The notes below the pieces were generated by a model. It had not been told where the DNA came from. It saw only the letters and a program-made list of their open reading frames with translations, and did not search any database. A stretch of DNA of 64,000 nt from Rutstroemia sp. NJR-2017a BVV2 (taxonomy: Eukaryota > Ascomycota > Leotiomycetes > Helotiales > Rutstroemiaceae), in NCBI GenBank assembly GCA_002946415.1, contig NJPS01000046.1:1426001-1490000 (forward strand). The letters run 5' to 3'. A program made the translations under genes and the position numbers. Positions 12,243-24,809 of the stretch are shown piece after piece; the first letter of the stretch is position 1, and each line of letters opens with the position of its first letter.

Positions 12243-15174
12243 ATGCCCGGAAGACAATCCCATGGCAGGTCGCTGCTGAAGCAGCCAAAGGTTCGCACGA
12301 AGTCGAAAAGAAAAACTATCGATGCGTATTCTGCTGCGCAGCAACAAGTTCCCGAGCGCCATCGCATAAGGCAAAATCGATTGGGACATGCGGAGGGGGG
12401 CAATAGACCTGGCAAGCGACAGAGGGATGAGGAAGACGAGGAGGAAGATAGTGAGGATGAGTCTAGTGCGAAGAAACAGAAAAAGGGTCCTGCGAAAGGT
12501 CGGTTCGATGAGCTAGATCTTGATGAAGGGAGCGATAGTGAGGGGAATACGTGGAAGATGGGACAGGTTGATAGCGATGACGATAGCGATATTGACAGTG
12601 ACGATGCTTTTGGAGAGAGTGATGAGGAGCGCTTCGAGGGATATGCATTTGCGGGAAGTTCGAGCAATAACAAACCTGCTAAGAAACGCTCTGCGAGAAC
12701 GAAGGATTTGAATCTAGATGAGGAGGATGATGGGGAGGATTCTGGCTCAGAATTGGAAGAAGGAGACTTGGGAGACGAAGCTGTTGATCTCGCGACAATT
12801 TTAGATGCTGGGGATGACGACAGCGAGGACAATGAAGAAGAAGGTTCGGGCGAATCTGGTTCAGACGATGCGAGTGAAGAAAGTGATGAGGGATCGTCTG
12901 CCTCCTCCGCAGAAGATGAGGACGACTCAACGGATCCATCGAAACTCGCAGCGCTTCAAAGTCTCATTGCGAACCTTCCACAAAACGACAGCAAAACCGT
13001 GGCAAAGGAGCGAACTGATGGGGCTATCGAATACAATACTCCTTCAGATTTTGGTCTTACGTCGAAGAATAAGCTCACATTAGAAGATCTTGGTCTCCCG
13101 AAAATCAACGATCCCCATATTAAGAAGTCTTTAAAATTCTTGGAGTCGGATGATAGTAAGAAAAAGGTTGCCGGCAAGCTTGAGGTACCACTATCAAGAC
13201 GCGAGCAAGATCGTCTAGATCGTAGCGCAGCTTATGATAAGAGCAAGGAAACGCTGGACAGATGGACGGACACAGTGAAGCATAATCGACGAGCAGATCA
13301 CTTAATTTTCCCTCTTGCAGACCCGGATGCAGATTCGGCACGTAAGAATGATCGACTCCAGCCAACAGGATATTCTAAACCGTTCAACGAGCTTGAAGCT
13401 ACTATTCAGACAATTCTTGAGGAGAGTGGTCTTGCTGCTGCGGGTGGCAGAGACGATGAAGACAAAATCAGAGAATTCGAGGAATTGGAGGCCAATAAGC
13501 TTTCTATTGAGGAAGTCAAAGCTCGACGAGATCAGTTGCGAATGGCTCGAGAATTACTGTTCCGAGAAGAAGTCAAAGCCAAGCGCATAAAGAAGATCAA
13601 GAGCAAGTCCTACCGCAAGGTTCACCGTAAGCAACGTGAGAAGGAGGAGAGGATGAACCAAGAAGCTCTTGAGGAGGGCGGGTACGTTCCTTCTGAGGAC
13701 GAACAAGAGGCTCAGGATCGGCGACGTGCGACTGAGAGAATGGGAGCCAAGCATCGCAACAGCAAGTGGGCAAAGGCTACCAAAGCAACCGGTCGAGCGG
13801 CGTGGGATGAAGATGCTAGAGATGGCATTACGGAGATGGCACGAAGAGAAGAAGATCTTCGTAAACGAGTGGAGGGGAGAAAAGTGCGAAATGAGTTCGA
13901 TGACGATTCGGACGAGTCTATGGATGATTCTGATGAAGATGATAGCGGGGACGACGAGGGTGCTGAGCAAAATCGACTTCTTCGACGTCTAGAAAAGTTG
14001 GGAGGCGGATCAGACACTGTTGATGAATCTGTTCCGGGATCTAAACTGGCTAACATGAAGTTCATGCGAAATGCGGAAGCAGCTCGAAAACAAGCCAATG
14101 ATGCTATGGTGGAAGAAATGCGTAAAGAACTTGCGGGAGAGGAAAGCTCTGGTGAAGAAGAAGAACCAAGTGATATTGGACGCAGAATCTTTGGTCCTGG
14201 AAGCAACAAATCGAAAGATGCGCCTACCAAATCTCACAAGGTCAATGAGTTCGAGGAAGCGGATCCTTCTGATGAGGACGAGGAGGACCGGGAAGTCGTG
14301 ATTGAAGGGGTAGATAACAGGCCTACCAAAGCAGCAAACGTATCAAAATCAAAAAAGACTAACGGCACAGTTAAGATCTCCGAAAGGAAGCCAAATGCAC
14401 AACCGGAAGTGGCTACTGAAGGTGGTGCTTGGTCAAAGGTCCCCGTCAAGTCCGATTTTGTTACAAATGCAGAGGCTAAGAAGAGAAGACACAAGAGCAA
14501 CAACGCCATGGATGTGGATGAGCTCGATCTCTCACAAGCTGCTGTCATTGCAAAGCAACCCAAGCCCAAAGCCTCCAAGCCAAAAACAGCCCAGACGCTT
14601 GAAGCTTCTTCGGAAGACGATAGCGACGACGACGGTGCTCTACATTTACCATTTGCTATCAAGGACCAGGAGCTCATCAAACGCGCTTTTGCTGGTGCAG
14701 ATGTAGTCGGAGATTTTGAAATGGAAAAGAAGCAGACAATTGAAGATGAGGATGAGAAAGTAATCGATAATACTCTACCTGGCTGGGGAAATTGGGTAGG
14801 AGATGGTGTGAGCAAGAAAGAGAAAGCTAAGAACAAGGGGAGATTCCTTACAAAGTCTGAAGGTATCAAGGCGCAGAATCGGAAGGATGCAAAACTTGAC
14901 CGCGTTATCATCAACGAGAAGCGCGTCAAGAAGGTAAGTTTTTATCACAACTGTCCATTTCTCATATGTATGTATACTAACACACAGACAGAACACCAAA
15001 TACCTTGCCTCCCAACTGCCTCATCCCTTCGAGTCCAAACTCCAGTACGAGAGATCTTTACGACTCCCCGTAGGACCAGAATGGGTGACGAAGGAAACCT
15101 TCCAAGACTCAACCAAACCAAGAGTCATGATCAAACAAGGAATCATCGCTCCTATGTCAAAGCCTTTATTGTAA
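12243..15174 (+). CDS. UTP14: U3 snoRNA-associated protein UTP14 (SSU processome)
   Basis: Two exons, 12243..14933 and 14992..15174, 957 residues. The 58-bp intron has donor GTAAGT, a perfect TACTAAC branch site (14975-14981) and an acceptor at 14991. Without splicing the conserved end is lost; with it the C-terminus reads YLASQLPHPFESKLQYERS, then LPVGPEWVTKETF and KPRVMIKQGIIAPM, the hallmark end of Utp14. The N-terminal third is long acidic Asp/Glu/Ser blocks with basic patches. The middle has Arg/Lys-rich helices (KAKRIKKIKSKSYRKVHRK). Utp14 binds and activates the helicase Dhr1 to release U3 from pre-18S rRNA in the nucleolus. The start MPGRQSHGRSLLKQ fits the family; an upstream TTG was not used. 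Confidence 0.96.
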
Positions 15175-16773
15175 TCTTAGATCATTCAACCACCACCAAC
15201 AGAGCAGAATTTTGTACTGCTGTACATACATACACCCCTGTTCGATTATATTCTTGGGGTCCACCCACAATGAGTCGTGTGAGTGCACTTGTGAGACAAT
15301 TTCTCCATATACCCCGCGTTTTGTGTGACCACGTGAAAACTTGTCCATTGCCCGCATGATGCAGGAAAGAAGCATGAAGGGTTTTTTTCGGTGCATGCTG
15401 TTGCGTTTCATCTTTGTGTTTTCGTCCTACCGTTGGTTGGTTTGTTTGGCTTTTCTCTTCAACGTATCATCGAGTCCTCGTCGCGCCAAGTCCGCGCAAT
15501 TGTGAGAGAGCTGCAGGGTAGTATCATGTGTATGTATGCACTCTCTAGTAGTAAGGTTTCCCATATGTACAACTGACCGAAGGATGGAAATTATACCATG
15601 GTATCTTCCAATCCCAAGGTGATTACTGGGTTGAGTTGAGCTATCATGTTGGTCCGGAGAGATCTGTACTTGTGTCGAGCAAAACACAAGATCTACAATG
15701 GGCCATTGTTCCTGCGCCTGTCACGCGAGCTGCTTTCATGATTCGGACGAATGGTTGTTCTAGAAGATTACGTGGCTTCTATCATGTCATGTTCAGGTGG
15801 TTGTTGCTGTGGCATTATCGGAAAATGCGAGTCATGATCTGTGAATAGCTTCATAGGATGATTTCTTTCGCTAAGCTGTGCCGGGGCTAGTTGCTAAGGT
15901 ATTTGCAATCAGAGACAAGCACCGTTAAGTATGCCGCTGTCGTTTGCGAAGGCATGGGACTCGTGCAGTCTGGATTGGATTGGATTGGATTGGTACGTCC
16001 ACTGTAGTAGTAGTAGTAGCACCTCGTGGTTGGCTAGATTCAAATCTCCGGTCGACGAAGCATTACACAATCTTCCTATTTCAATCTCATTTCTAGAACT
16101 ACGTTTAATTGATCTGTACTCTCCGTTTACTTCCCTTCCACTAGTCGCGTCTCTCATGTATGTTCGTGTCCAGAACTCAAAATTTCAATAGTGCTGTCGC
16201 GCAATACATTCCATTTCTAACATTCTTCCTCCCTTTCCTATATTCACCCCACTCTCCTATTTTCCCCCTTTACCCATCGCGTCTTCCTCACAAGCGCGAC
16301 CAAAACGTGTCACAACACCAAATTTCTCTCCTACTGTAAGAGCTTACTTACTCACTTTCCTGTACTGTACTGCACCCCATGACGCACAACCACAACGGGC
16401 CGACTTGAGTCTTTCGTCCAAGTGCGAGTGCATGTCATTCTCCCATTTATCGAATACCAGCTCTGCTCTTTCTCACCAGACGTGACAGCACTATTAGATT
16501 TCTTCATACCATACCAGGTCTTGACCAATTATGAAGATTCCTCTTACATAAATGGACGAGAGGAGAGCATACAAGTGATCTATCCGCACTACTGCAAATA
16601 TCTACTAGTAGTCTAGTGAATGAATGAATGAGTCCGGGAAAGCTAGATGAGAATCAGATAAAATATGAAGGGCGAGGTAGAAAGGGGACGGACACTTCTT
16701 GCTTTACTTTTCTTCTCTTTTTTCTTCTTCAGTTTCTCAAACCTGCAAGGAGAAAGTGTTTGAGATTGCCAAA
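15175..16773. other. Intergenic: UTP14 3' end and glucanase promoter
   Basis: No supported gene. Contains a short GGATT tandem run (15971-15993) followed by a TAG/GTA triplet run (16004-16019). A single ACCAGC, the Ace2/Swi5 core, lies at 16456-16461 about 310 bases before the glucanase ATG. Yeast ENG1 is an Ace2 target, so this is suggestive but weak. CT-rich leader sequence precedes 16774. Confidence 0.5.
15971..16019. repeat. Microsatellites (GGATT)n and (TAG)n
   Basis: Four to five tandem GGATT units at 15971-15993 are followed closely by about five TAG/GTA triplets at 16004-16019. They are non-coding simple repeats. Confidence 0.85.
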
Positions 16774-19700
16774 ATGAAGCTCAATCTACTCTTCTTACAA
16801 CTTCTCATCGCCGGTATCCAGTGTGCGCCTCATCCCCGCGCACATGTCGATACCCCGGCTACCCATTCGACAACAAGCCACCGCTCAGTACATGAATCCT
16901 CCACGGCAAAGTTTCATGCCGGTGGTAATCTATTCCCGCCGTCTATTCTCAAACATGCATCTCCAACGACAACAGCAAAAGCAACCATCAAACCCAAATC
17001 TCTCCTCCCAAACCAATCACCCACCCCCTCCATCTCCATCCAAACCAGCATCTCCGCATCCGCAACCATCCAAATCATCCCCTCCTCCGCCAACACCCTC
17101 ACCCCATCCACCACCGGCGTCCTACTAAGCAGTCTCGAAACCTCCGGACACGCCACCTCAGCCCCGATCATTGCCCCTTCCCTCCCCATCTCCATCCCGC
17201 AAACCCGGATCCTCGTCTCCCTCGCCGCATCCGCCCTCCCGTCCCCCTCCGCGCTCCTCTCCCCCTCCCCCAACATCTTCCAACAACCCATCTCCATCTC
17301 CCCCCCACCATCCATCTTCCCCTCCCGTCCCGACCACCCCGTTCCCCGCCTCGGAATCTCCCGCTCGAATTCCGGCCCCCTCCAAACCAACAAATTCTAC
17401 GCCAACTTCTTCCTCGGCTCCCAATCCGCCGCTACCTGGACCCACCCGTACTCCCTCTCCTACACTCCCTCCTTCAACCCCTCCACCTCCCCACGCACCT
17501 ACCCCGGCCTCAGCATCTCGCACCTGCTCTCCTCTCAAAAAGTCTTCGGGCCCACATCCTCCAGCACATCATCATCATCCTACTATATCAACCCCATCGG
17601 AATAACCTCCCTATTTCTCTCCTGCACCGAACTCCCCCCCTCCACCTCGCACCTCACAACCAGCTCCCTGACCTCCTTCTCCGCATCCATCAACCTCCTC
17701 CCCTCCCCCAGCAGCACCCTCCCCTTGATCTCCTTCCCCCTCGTCCAAGGCATGGGTTTCGTCACCGCGCTGTACACATCCGCGACCCCCGTCCTCGGCA
17801 GCGGGGTATTCTTCCAATCCCTAGCGCTGCTCCCTTCACCCGCTGGACGTTCCTCAATAACCAAATACAAAATCGCCCTCGCGGACGGGAGTACCTGGCT
17901 CCTGTACGCCACTCCCTCTTCATCTACATCCACATCCCCACTCTCCCTAACCCTCCTCTCCCCCTCCCTCATCCAAGGGAGCGCTCCCTTCAGCGGCTCA
18001 ATCCAAATCGCCAAACTGCCTGCTTCATACGCTTCCTCCTCGGAAGCAGAAACCCTGCACGACACCGCCGCAGGCGCGTACGCGCGCTCCGCAAGCATCT
18101 CGGGCTCGGTAAACGGGAATACAGGGAGCTATACTTTGACGTTTGAGAAAGGAGGATTGAGCGAGCCGACGCTGTTGATGTATGCGTTGCCGCATCATGT
18201 GGAGTCGTTTGATAATGCGACGTATTGTGCGGTGAGCCAGAGGGTGGTGTTGGATACTACAACGTTAGTTGTTTCTTTTCTTCTCATACTTCTCCTTCCC
18301 CTTCCCCTCCTTTTCCCTCCCTCCTAAACAACCTCAAACTGACCCTCCCTCCCCCACTCCCAGTAAAGGCACCGCCACCGCCGTTCTCTCCAACAGCTGG
18401 ACGCTTCTCGAACCCTCTCTCCCCAACACCATGGGTTTCCTACCCTGGAGTCCGGCGCGGGGGTCCCTGAACCCGAGCACGATTTCCAGCGCCGCGAAGG
18501 CGGTTATTTCGAATATTGCTGCCGTGGAAGTGAGCCAGAATATGACGATGCAGACGAATTTGGATTCCATGTATTATAGTGGGAAGGTATGTTTTCTTTT
18601 TTCTTATTTTCTTTGTGGTTATTTTGGAGGGGGAAGGGGGAGGGGGAGTGAGTGGGATGGTGAGAAGAAGGTGAAGGGGGTGGTTGTGTGTGTGTGTGTG
18701 AGAGAGAGAGGTGGAAGGATGTGCATTATCGAAGAAAAAAGTGAAGAGTTGGAGAGTAGGCGAAAGAACAAGGAGAAATGAGCTAACGAGATACACGCAA
18801 TAGGCACTAGCTAAGTTCGCGGGAATCGTGTATACGATTCATGATATTGTTGGAGATGTAGCGCTTGCTCAAGCAGGACTGAATAAGTTGAAGCAGAGTT
18901 TTGAGAGGTTTAGCAGTAATCAACAGCAATTCCCACTTGTGTATGAAAGTAAGTATTTTCCTTTCCCTCGATTTCCTCATCTCCTTTCTCGACCTCTTCT
19001 TCCCCATTTTCCTTCTTCCCCCTCCCACCACCCATCACCCAACTAACCCCCCCCTCCAGCTGCCTGGTCCGGCCTCGTCTCCAGCGCCAGCTACACGACC
19101 CTCAATTCCGGCGCCGATTTCGGCAACACCTACTACAACGACCACCACTTCCACTACTCCTACTTCGTGTACGCGGCCGCCATAATCGGCTATCTAGACC
19201 CAACCTGGCTCGCCAGCCACAAAGACTACATCAACACACTCGTGCGCGACTACGCCAACCCATCCCCCCTCGACCCATACTTCCCCGTCTCACGCAGCTT
19301 CGACTGGTACCACGGGCACTCCTGGGCGCACGGACTGTACGAGACCTTCGACGGAAAAAACGAGGAGTCGTCCTCTGAGGACTCATTATCTGCGTATGCG
19401 CTCAAGATGTGGGGCCATGTGACCGGCGACGCGAACATGGAAGCACGGGGGAACTTACAGCTTGCCGTGACGGCGCGGTCGTTGCAGAATTACTTCCTGT
19501 ATGAATCGGACAACGACGTGCAGCCGGCGAATTTCATCGGGAATAAGGTGTCTGGGATCTTGTTTGAGAATAAGATTGACCACACGACGTATTTTGGGGG
19601 GAATGCGGAGTTTGTCCAGGGCATTCATATGTTGCCTCTGCTGCCGCATTCGACGCTGACGCGGACGCAGAGGTTTGTGAGCGAGGAGTGGAATACGTAT

Positions 19701-19958
19701 TTTTCGAATGGGAGGGCGGATGCGGTGGTAGGGGGGTGGAAGGGGATATTATTTGGGAATTTGGCGATTATTGATGCGAGGAGTTCGTGGAATTTCTTTG
19801 CTAGGGGGGATTTTGATTGGAGTTGGTTGGATGGTGGTGCGAGTCGGACTTGGTATTTGGCTATGGCTGCTGGTATGTATATTTCTATTGGGGTGGGGTG
19901 ATAGTGTAGAGATGTGCTTGATACTGACTTTTATCTAGGACTAGGAGGAGCACCATGA
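16774..19958 (+). CDS. ENG1: Secreted endo-1,3-beta-glucanase, GH81 (Eng1-like)
   Basis: Five exons: 16774..18263, 18364..18586, 18804..18948, 19060..19872 and 19939..19958, 896 residues. The start MKLNLLFLQLLIAGIQC is a signal peptide. Residues about 20-190 are Ser/Thr/Pro-rich. The GH81 domain follows, with the signature NDHHFHY (D647 is the conserved Asp), VYAAAIIGYLDP, SRSFDWYHGHSWAHGL, and E721/E722 and E726 in NEESSSED, where the E-x3-E pair matches the GH81 catalytic glutamates. The last exon adds only GLGGAP, a normal GH81 end. Family members hydrolyse wall 1,3-beta-glucan during cell separation or autolysis. The coding strand is very C-rich at third positions in exon 1 and switches to G-rich late in exon 4. 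Confidence 0.95.
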
Positions 19959-20763
19959 TTGGGGAAAGATGCGCCGGTAGACTTATGATGGAGGCGATAC
20001 ATTTGCACTCATACAATGGATTATACACCTTGGGATAGACATATGCATTTGATACTGGTGATGTGCTTGAATTGGCACACTAGAACAAACGCAATGGTAT
20101 AGAGGCTTGCAATGTAAATATGAAAGCGAGCATTGGACACTGTGAAGTCCAGATGTGGTAGTACATTTGGGTCAGTATCAGGTAGGCAACGGGAAGGAAC
20201 ATGATATTTTAGAGACACTCGTACCGGCAATGATTAGGAGCATCTAGAGCGCTGCTTGCAAAAGCCTATGTTGTCATGGCAAGAATTTACCCGTTCCTCA
20301 AGAAAAGGGGTACGCTCGCATCTTGCGAGACAATCGCGATCCAATAGAAACGCCCAACAATTAAACCGCCACTGGGCAGAAATGCATTGCACAATTTTGC
20401 ATTCGCATTCTCGAAAAACAAGCATAGGAGTTTTTTCACGATCCAACGTAGAGTTTTCCACCAAGAAACTTTTCCTGCTGGCGTTCCTGGCGGTGAAGAC
20501 CTCATACTAACATACTAATAACACACATACTCATCCAACCCAATAGGCTGCACGCACGTATGCCCTCGCACTCGACACTCGCCTGCAATCGCAAGTTTTG
20601 TTGCACATCTGCTCGTATACTGAAAAGACCCAAGGTGTTGTGGGCATGAGCTAGAGTCGGACGGTACCTGTGTCTGGTATAGTTTGCGCCGATAGTGCAA
20701 CCTCTCTCGCTCGTTAATCAATAGACGACGTCGGGGTCGTATATTCGCTCGGTCGCATACGCT

Positions 20764-20792
20764 GTCGTGAGTCGTGAGTCGTGAGTCGTGAG
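20764..20792. repeat. 7-bp tandem repeat, four copies
   Basis: Four consecutive copies of GTCGTGA, non-coding. Confidence 0.9.
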
Positions 20793-22282
20793 GGTGTTTG
20801 TCAGCAGTGCTGTCGCTAGTGGCTGTATGTACTTCGGTACCCTGAGAGTTGGGAATTGCTAGACAGCAAATCTCGTTCAAATGATATATTGCCAAGCTTT
20901 TCTAGGTCGGAGCCCGTCGCTCCGGGTCGAGTTGTTCGATTGATTGAGTGAGTGCGTGGTCGGTCTTTTCCCAGTAATCTCCACGAAGGCAGTACACTCC
21001 TTGCAGCAGAGAGAGAGTCAATCAAATACCGGGACCGAGACGGTCGTCTTGGTCGTCCCTTGGCGGAAGGCTCGGGTGTTTGCTTCTGGAACAGCAATTC
21101 CATTTATGCCGTGCTACTGTGCTACATCCAAAGTACCCGGCTACATACCTGATTATGAATTATGCAAAAGCCATAAAATGACCTTGCGACGACTGCCAAG
21201 GGGGGCTGTGCATGTTGGCTTTGGTTGGGACTAAAGGTGCGAGATTAAGAGGTGGGTGCTCATTGGCGCATGCGTAGGAGTTGGTTGGTCGCACTGGTGG
21301 TACGGGTACGTCAGCGATTTACAGGAGCAAGAATGGCAGCTTACGGAGTACATTGATAAAGATGTGCAGAAGCTAGCATAAGCACGTTCGCCCCCGTGGT
21401 CATAGCTCCTTGCGTAATATGTACAGAAGAGCTTACACGACGACTGAGCGCATGGGATGATGGGATGATGTATGTGACGAGAATGCGCAAACTTGCAAAG
21501 TCAATGGGAAAGTCGCCGGGTAAAGCTCCCAGCGCCTGATGGATTTGAAGATGGGAATATTGGGATTCAGGTCCTCTTGTGTGTGAATCTACTTGTGTGA
21601 TTGTGCGTGAGTCTATTTGGATGATTGTATGAGAACGAGATCCGGGAGAGTCTGTTTCTGTACTTCTCACCATTCACGCACACTGCGCACTGCACACACG
21701 CGCCTTCCTGCCTTTCTTGGCGGCTTTGCCTTCATAATCTTGAACTCTCATCATATCTTATTGTATGTAGCAGCTAAGCCCTCAGCCAACTTCGCTCCTC
21801 GCTCCTCGTTCCTCGCTCCTTCAATTCTTGGACACGCATCAAGGTCTGGATCTCGCTCTCACTTAGTCTCAGTCGCAGTCGCAGTCTCAGTCTCAGCTAC
21901 TACGAGGTACATACTTCGCGCCTACCCAGTTCTCGGCACTGACAGTTACAGCTGTTCATTTGCACCTGCACCTCCACAATACTCGTGCCTGCCTCCACCT
22001 ACTACAGTGCATCTGTACCTGAGTACTTCGTAGAAAGTCGGAATAGGTAAGAATCAATCCTTCTCTCTTCTTCACTCTCCCCGTTGTCGTTGTTGTCCGG
22101 CCAATCGCTCCACCCGCGAAGACGCAAAGCGAAACCAACATATTTCGCAAACTTGAAATTTCCTGTGCCCGTTTGTTTGATCGTCATAGCCCCCTCGGCT
22201 GGTCCCCATCTTTTGGCCAAAACGTCAAAACTTCTGGGAAAACCCACTTCCCTCCCCGAGCTCCAATTCTTTTATATCAAAG

Positions 22283-22290
22283 GAGGCGCA
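22283..22290 (+). promoter_or_regulatory. Crz1/CrzA calcineurin-response-like element
   Basis: GAGGCGCA matches the fungal CDRE consensus GNGGC(G/T)CA and sits 388 bp before the ATG of the vacuolar Ca2+/H+ antiporter. Genes of this family are classic calcineurin-Crz1 targets. The match and location are seen; function is inferred. Confidence 0.5.
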
Positions 22291-22677
22291 GCTGCTTCAA
22301 GAAGAAGAAAAAGGCACGCACGCACACATTTACCACCTAATACCAAGCACCTTCGGAGTGGAGAGTTCCTGGATTGTCGACCGATCGAGCGAAATAAGTG
22401 CCCGAGATTTCGATAGCATCCCAGTTATCCCACGCATCCATACCCATCACGTCCTATCGCCCTATCCCATCGCGCACACGCACACACGCACACAGGCACT
22501 GCAATCAACCTTCATCCCGATCACAGAACCCTTTTTCTCACCCTTTCTGCCTTTTCTGCCCTTGAACCTACCAGAGTATTACCACTTTCGGTCCATTTGC
22601 CCAATTTCTTTCTCATTAGCCCGCACCATACCACACATTGATTGAGTCGCGAGCAACCGGCTCGATCTTTTGCCAAG

Positions 22678-24809
22678 ATGGTTTGTAAGTAGAGTAGAGT
22701 GATGAGTTATCCTCCTTTTTCCTTTCCTTTTTTGTCTGCTTCTATAATTCCTTCTATTCACTCAATCAACCAATTTCAATTGGCACCGCACGCGCACAGC
22801 ATATTCTTCCAATCGAAAGCCCGGCCATTTGTTGGTAATCAATTGCACTGCGACCAAGCAGGCACAGTCAGGGTCTTTGATATACAGCCTGCTCTTTGTT
22901 GCATTTACGTTGCACACATACCCCTCCCGAGGCATTTGCCGTAAATGGTATTACAACCAGCATCATTTGTATTCCCATTCATCGCCCGACTACACCGAGA
23001 GATATTACATATTGAGCTCGAAGCCGCGCCTCACTCATCTCTGTGTCAAACTCCCCCCATCCATCGATATCCTTTATTCCTGTCATATCTCTGCTCCACT
23101 GCCAAGGGCCAAGAAAGCTACCTGGAGACCCTATTTGCTTGCGCGACACAACTGGAACATTTAATTTTCCATACAACAATTATCCAGAGTGGCTATGCTA
23201 ACGTTTGCGATCTCTGATATGTAGCGCATCCCCAATACCGAGAACAACTGAAGCGACTACGGACTGCCAGCATTCGAAACGAACACAGTGGACGTTCAGG
23301 AAATAACATGCCGGCTGCAAATGAACATACGGGCCTGCTGGGCAATGGGCATGCCAATGGAAGGAAGACTAGTGTGCAGGAGTTCTTCTTCAGCAGGAGG
23401 ACAACACCGGGCATGGATAGCGACAACTTCATCACACGATATTCGGCATCGGCATGGCATGTTGGAAAGGTTACTTTGTACAGTAACTATGTGAACGTCC
23501 TCTTGGTCTTCGTACCATTAGGAATCATTGCAGGCATAACACACTGGGATCCAGTCGTCGTCTTCATCCTCAACTTCTTCGCCATCATTCCACTTGCATC
23601 GATCCTTTCATTCGCTACGGAAGAAATCTCAATGAAGCTGGGAGAGACACTGGGAGGCCTCTTGAACGCCTCCTTCGGCAATGCTGTGGAACTTATTGTA
23701 TGTTGGTCTTATGCAGCGCGTCGGGGTTGGTGGTGCATTAGCTAACAAAGTCGTACAGGTCAGTATTGTTGCTTTAAAGCAAGGCCAGGTTCGAATTGTA
23801 CAATCGAGTATGCTGGGTAGCATCTTGTCAAATTCTCTTCTTGTGTTAGGATGCTGCTTCTTAGCCGGTGGAATCCACAATACTCGAACTGGAACCGCTT
23901 TGGGCATTGAACAAGAGTTCAACAACACTGTTGCTTCGACCATGTCCTCCTTGATGGTTGTTGCGTCATGCGCCTTGATTATTCCCGCAACTGTAGGTTA
24001 CTCAAAATTGATATTACGATGTAATGCTGACCTTTGCAGCTCTATGCCGCACTTGCCAAGACCTCAGCAGACTCAGATGCCAATATCTTGATTCTTTCCC
24101 ACGGCACCGCTATCATCTTGCTGATCCTCTACGTGCTCTACCTCGTGTTCCAGCTTCGAACGCATGCTAGTCTTTTCGATGCCGAACATCAAGCTGCCGA
24201 TGATGATGAAGAGGAAGAAGCACAGATGAGCCCTTGGGCCGCCGCTGGTGTGCTTATTGCTGTTACTATCTGCGTATCAGTTTGCGCCGATTACCTTGTC
24301 GACTCCATCGATGCTCTCGTTGAGAAAGCTCACATCTCTAAAACTTTCGTCGGTCTTATTCTTTTGCCAATTGTCGGAAATGCTGCCGAGCACGTCACCG
24401 CTGTTGTGGTTGCTGTTAAGGACAAGATGGATCTTGCTATGGGTGTTGCTATTGGGTCCTCCATGCAAATCGCACTTCTCGTCACCCCGTTCTTGGTTAT
24501 CTTGGGATGGATCATCGATGTTCCAATGTCGCTTCACTTTGAGACTTTCGAAACTGTCATCTTCTTCTTGAGTGTCTTGGTTGTTACCTATGTTGTTCAA
24601 GATGGAAAGAGTAACTATTTGGAGGGTGCTATGGTAAGTTGCTTCTTCTTGTTTCATGTGAGGTTTGCGCATAAATGCTAATCTAGAACTAGCTTCTCGG
24701 TCTCTATATCATTATTGCCCTTGCCTTCTTGGTCTATCCCGATTCGGCTGGTGCTCATGAAGTTCCATCTATGGTTGTCAGATCGATCAAGTCTTTGGCA
24801 GGATATTAA
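22678..24809 (+). CDS. VCX1: Vacuolar Ca2+/H+ antiporter (CaCA/CAX family, Vcx1-like)
   Basis: Five exons: 22678..22684, 23225..23697, 23759..23992, 24040..24633 and 24693..24809, 474 residues. The first coding exon is only 7 nt (ATG GTT T) and joins over a 540-bp intron to [13 protein letters not shown]; a downstream ATG at 23308 (residue 31) is an alternative start. The two CAX ion-binding repeats are present: GNAVELI (154-160, followed after the splice by [10 protein letters not shown]) and GNAAEH (351-356, in [20 protein letters not shown]). An acidic DDDEEEE linker separates the halves, and about 11 hydrophobic segments are visible. It sequesters cytosolic Ca2+ in the vacuole in exchange for H+. 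The leader holds a Crz1-like site. Residues 1-60 are the expected cytosolic regulatory tail. Confidence 0.95.

Larger units (their letters stand above)
19959..22677. other. Long intergenic region before the Ca2+/H+ antiporter
   Basis: 2.7 kb without a supported gene. Simple repeats include GTCGTGA x4 (20764-20792) and CTCGCTCCT/CAGTCGCAGTC-type runs near 21795-21900. The last 700 bases are CT/CA-rich with a Crz1-like site at 22283 and look like the promoter and leader of the antiporter gene. Confidence 0.5.

Noticed and set aside
12116..14929. Long Ser-rich antisense open frames
   Set aside because: They are the reverse of Asp/Glu-rich codons in UTP14, which produces open Ser/Leu-rich antisense frames; no independent signal.
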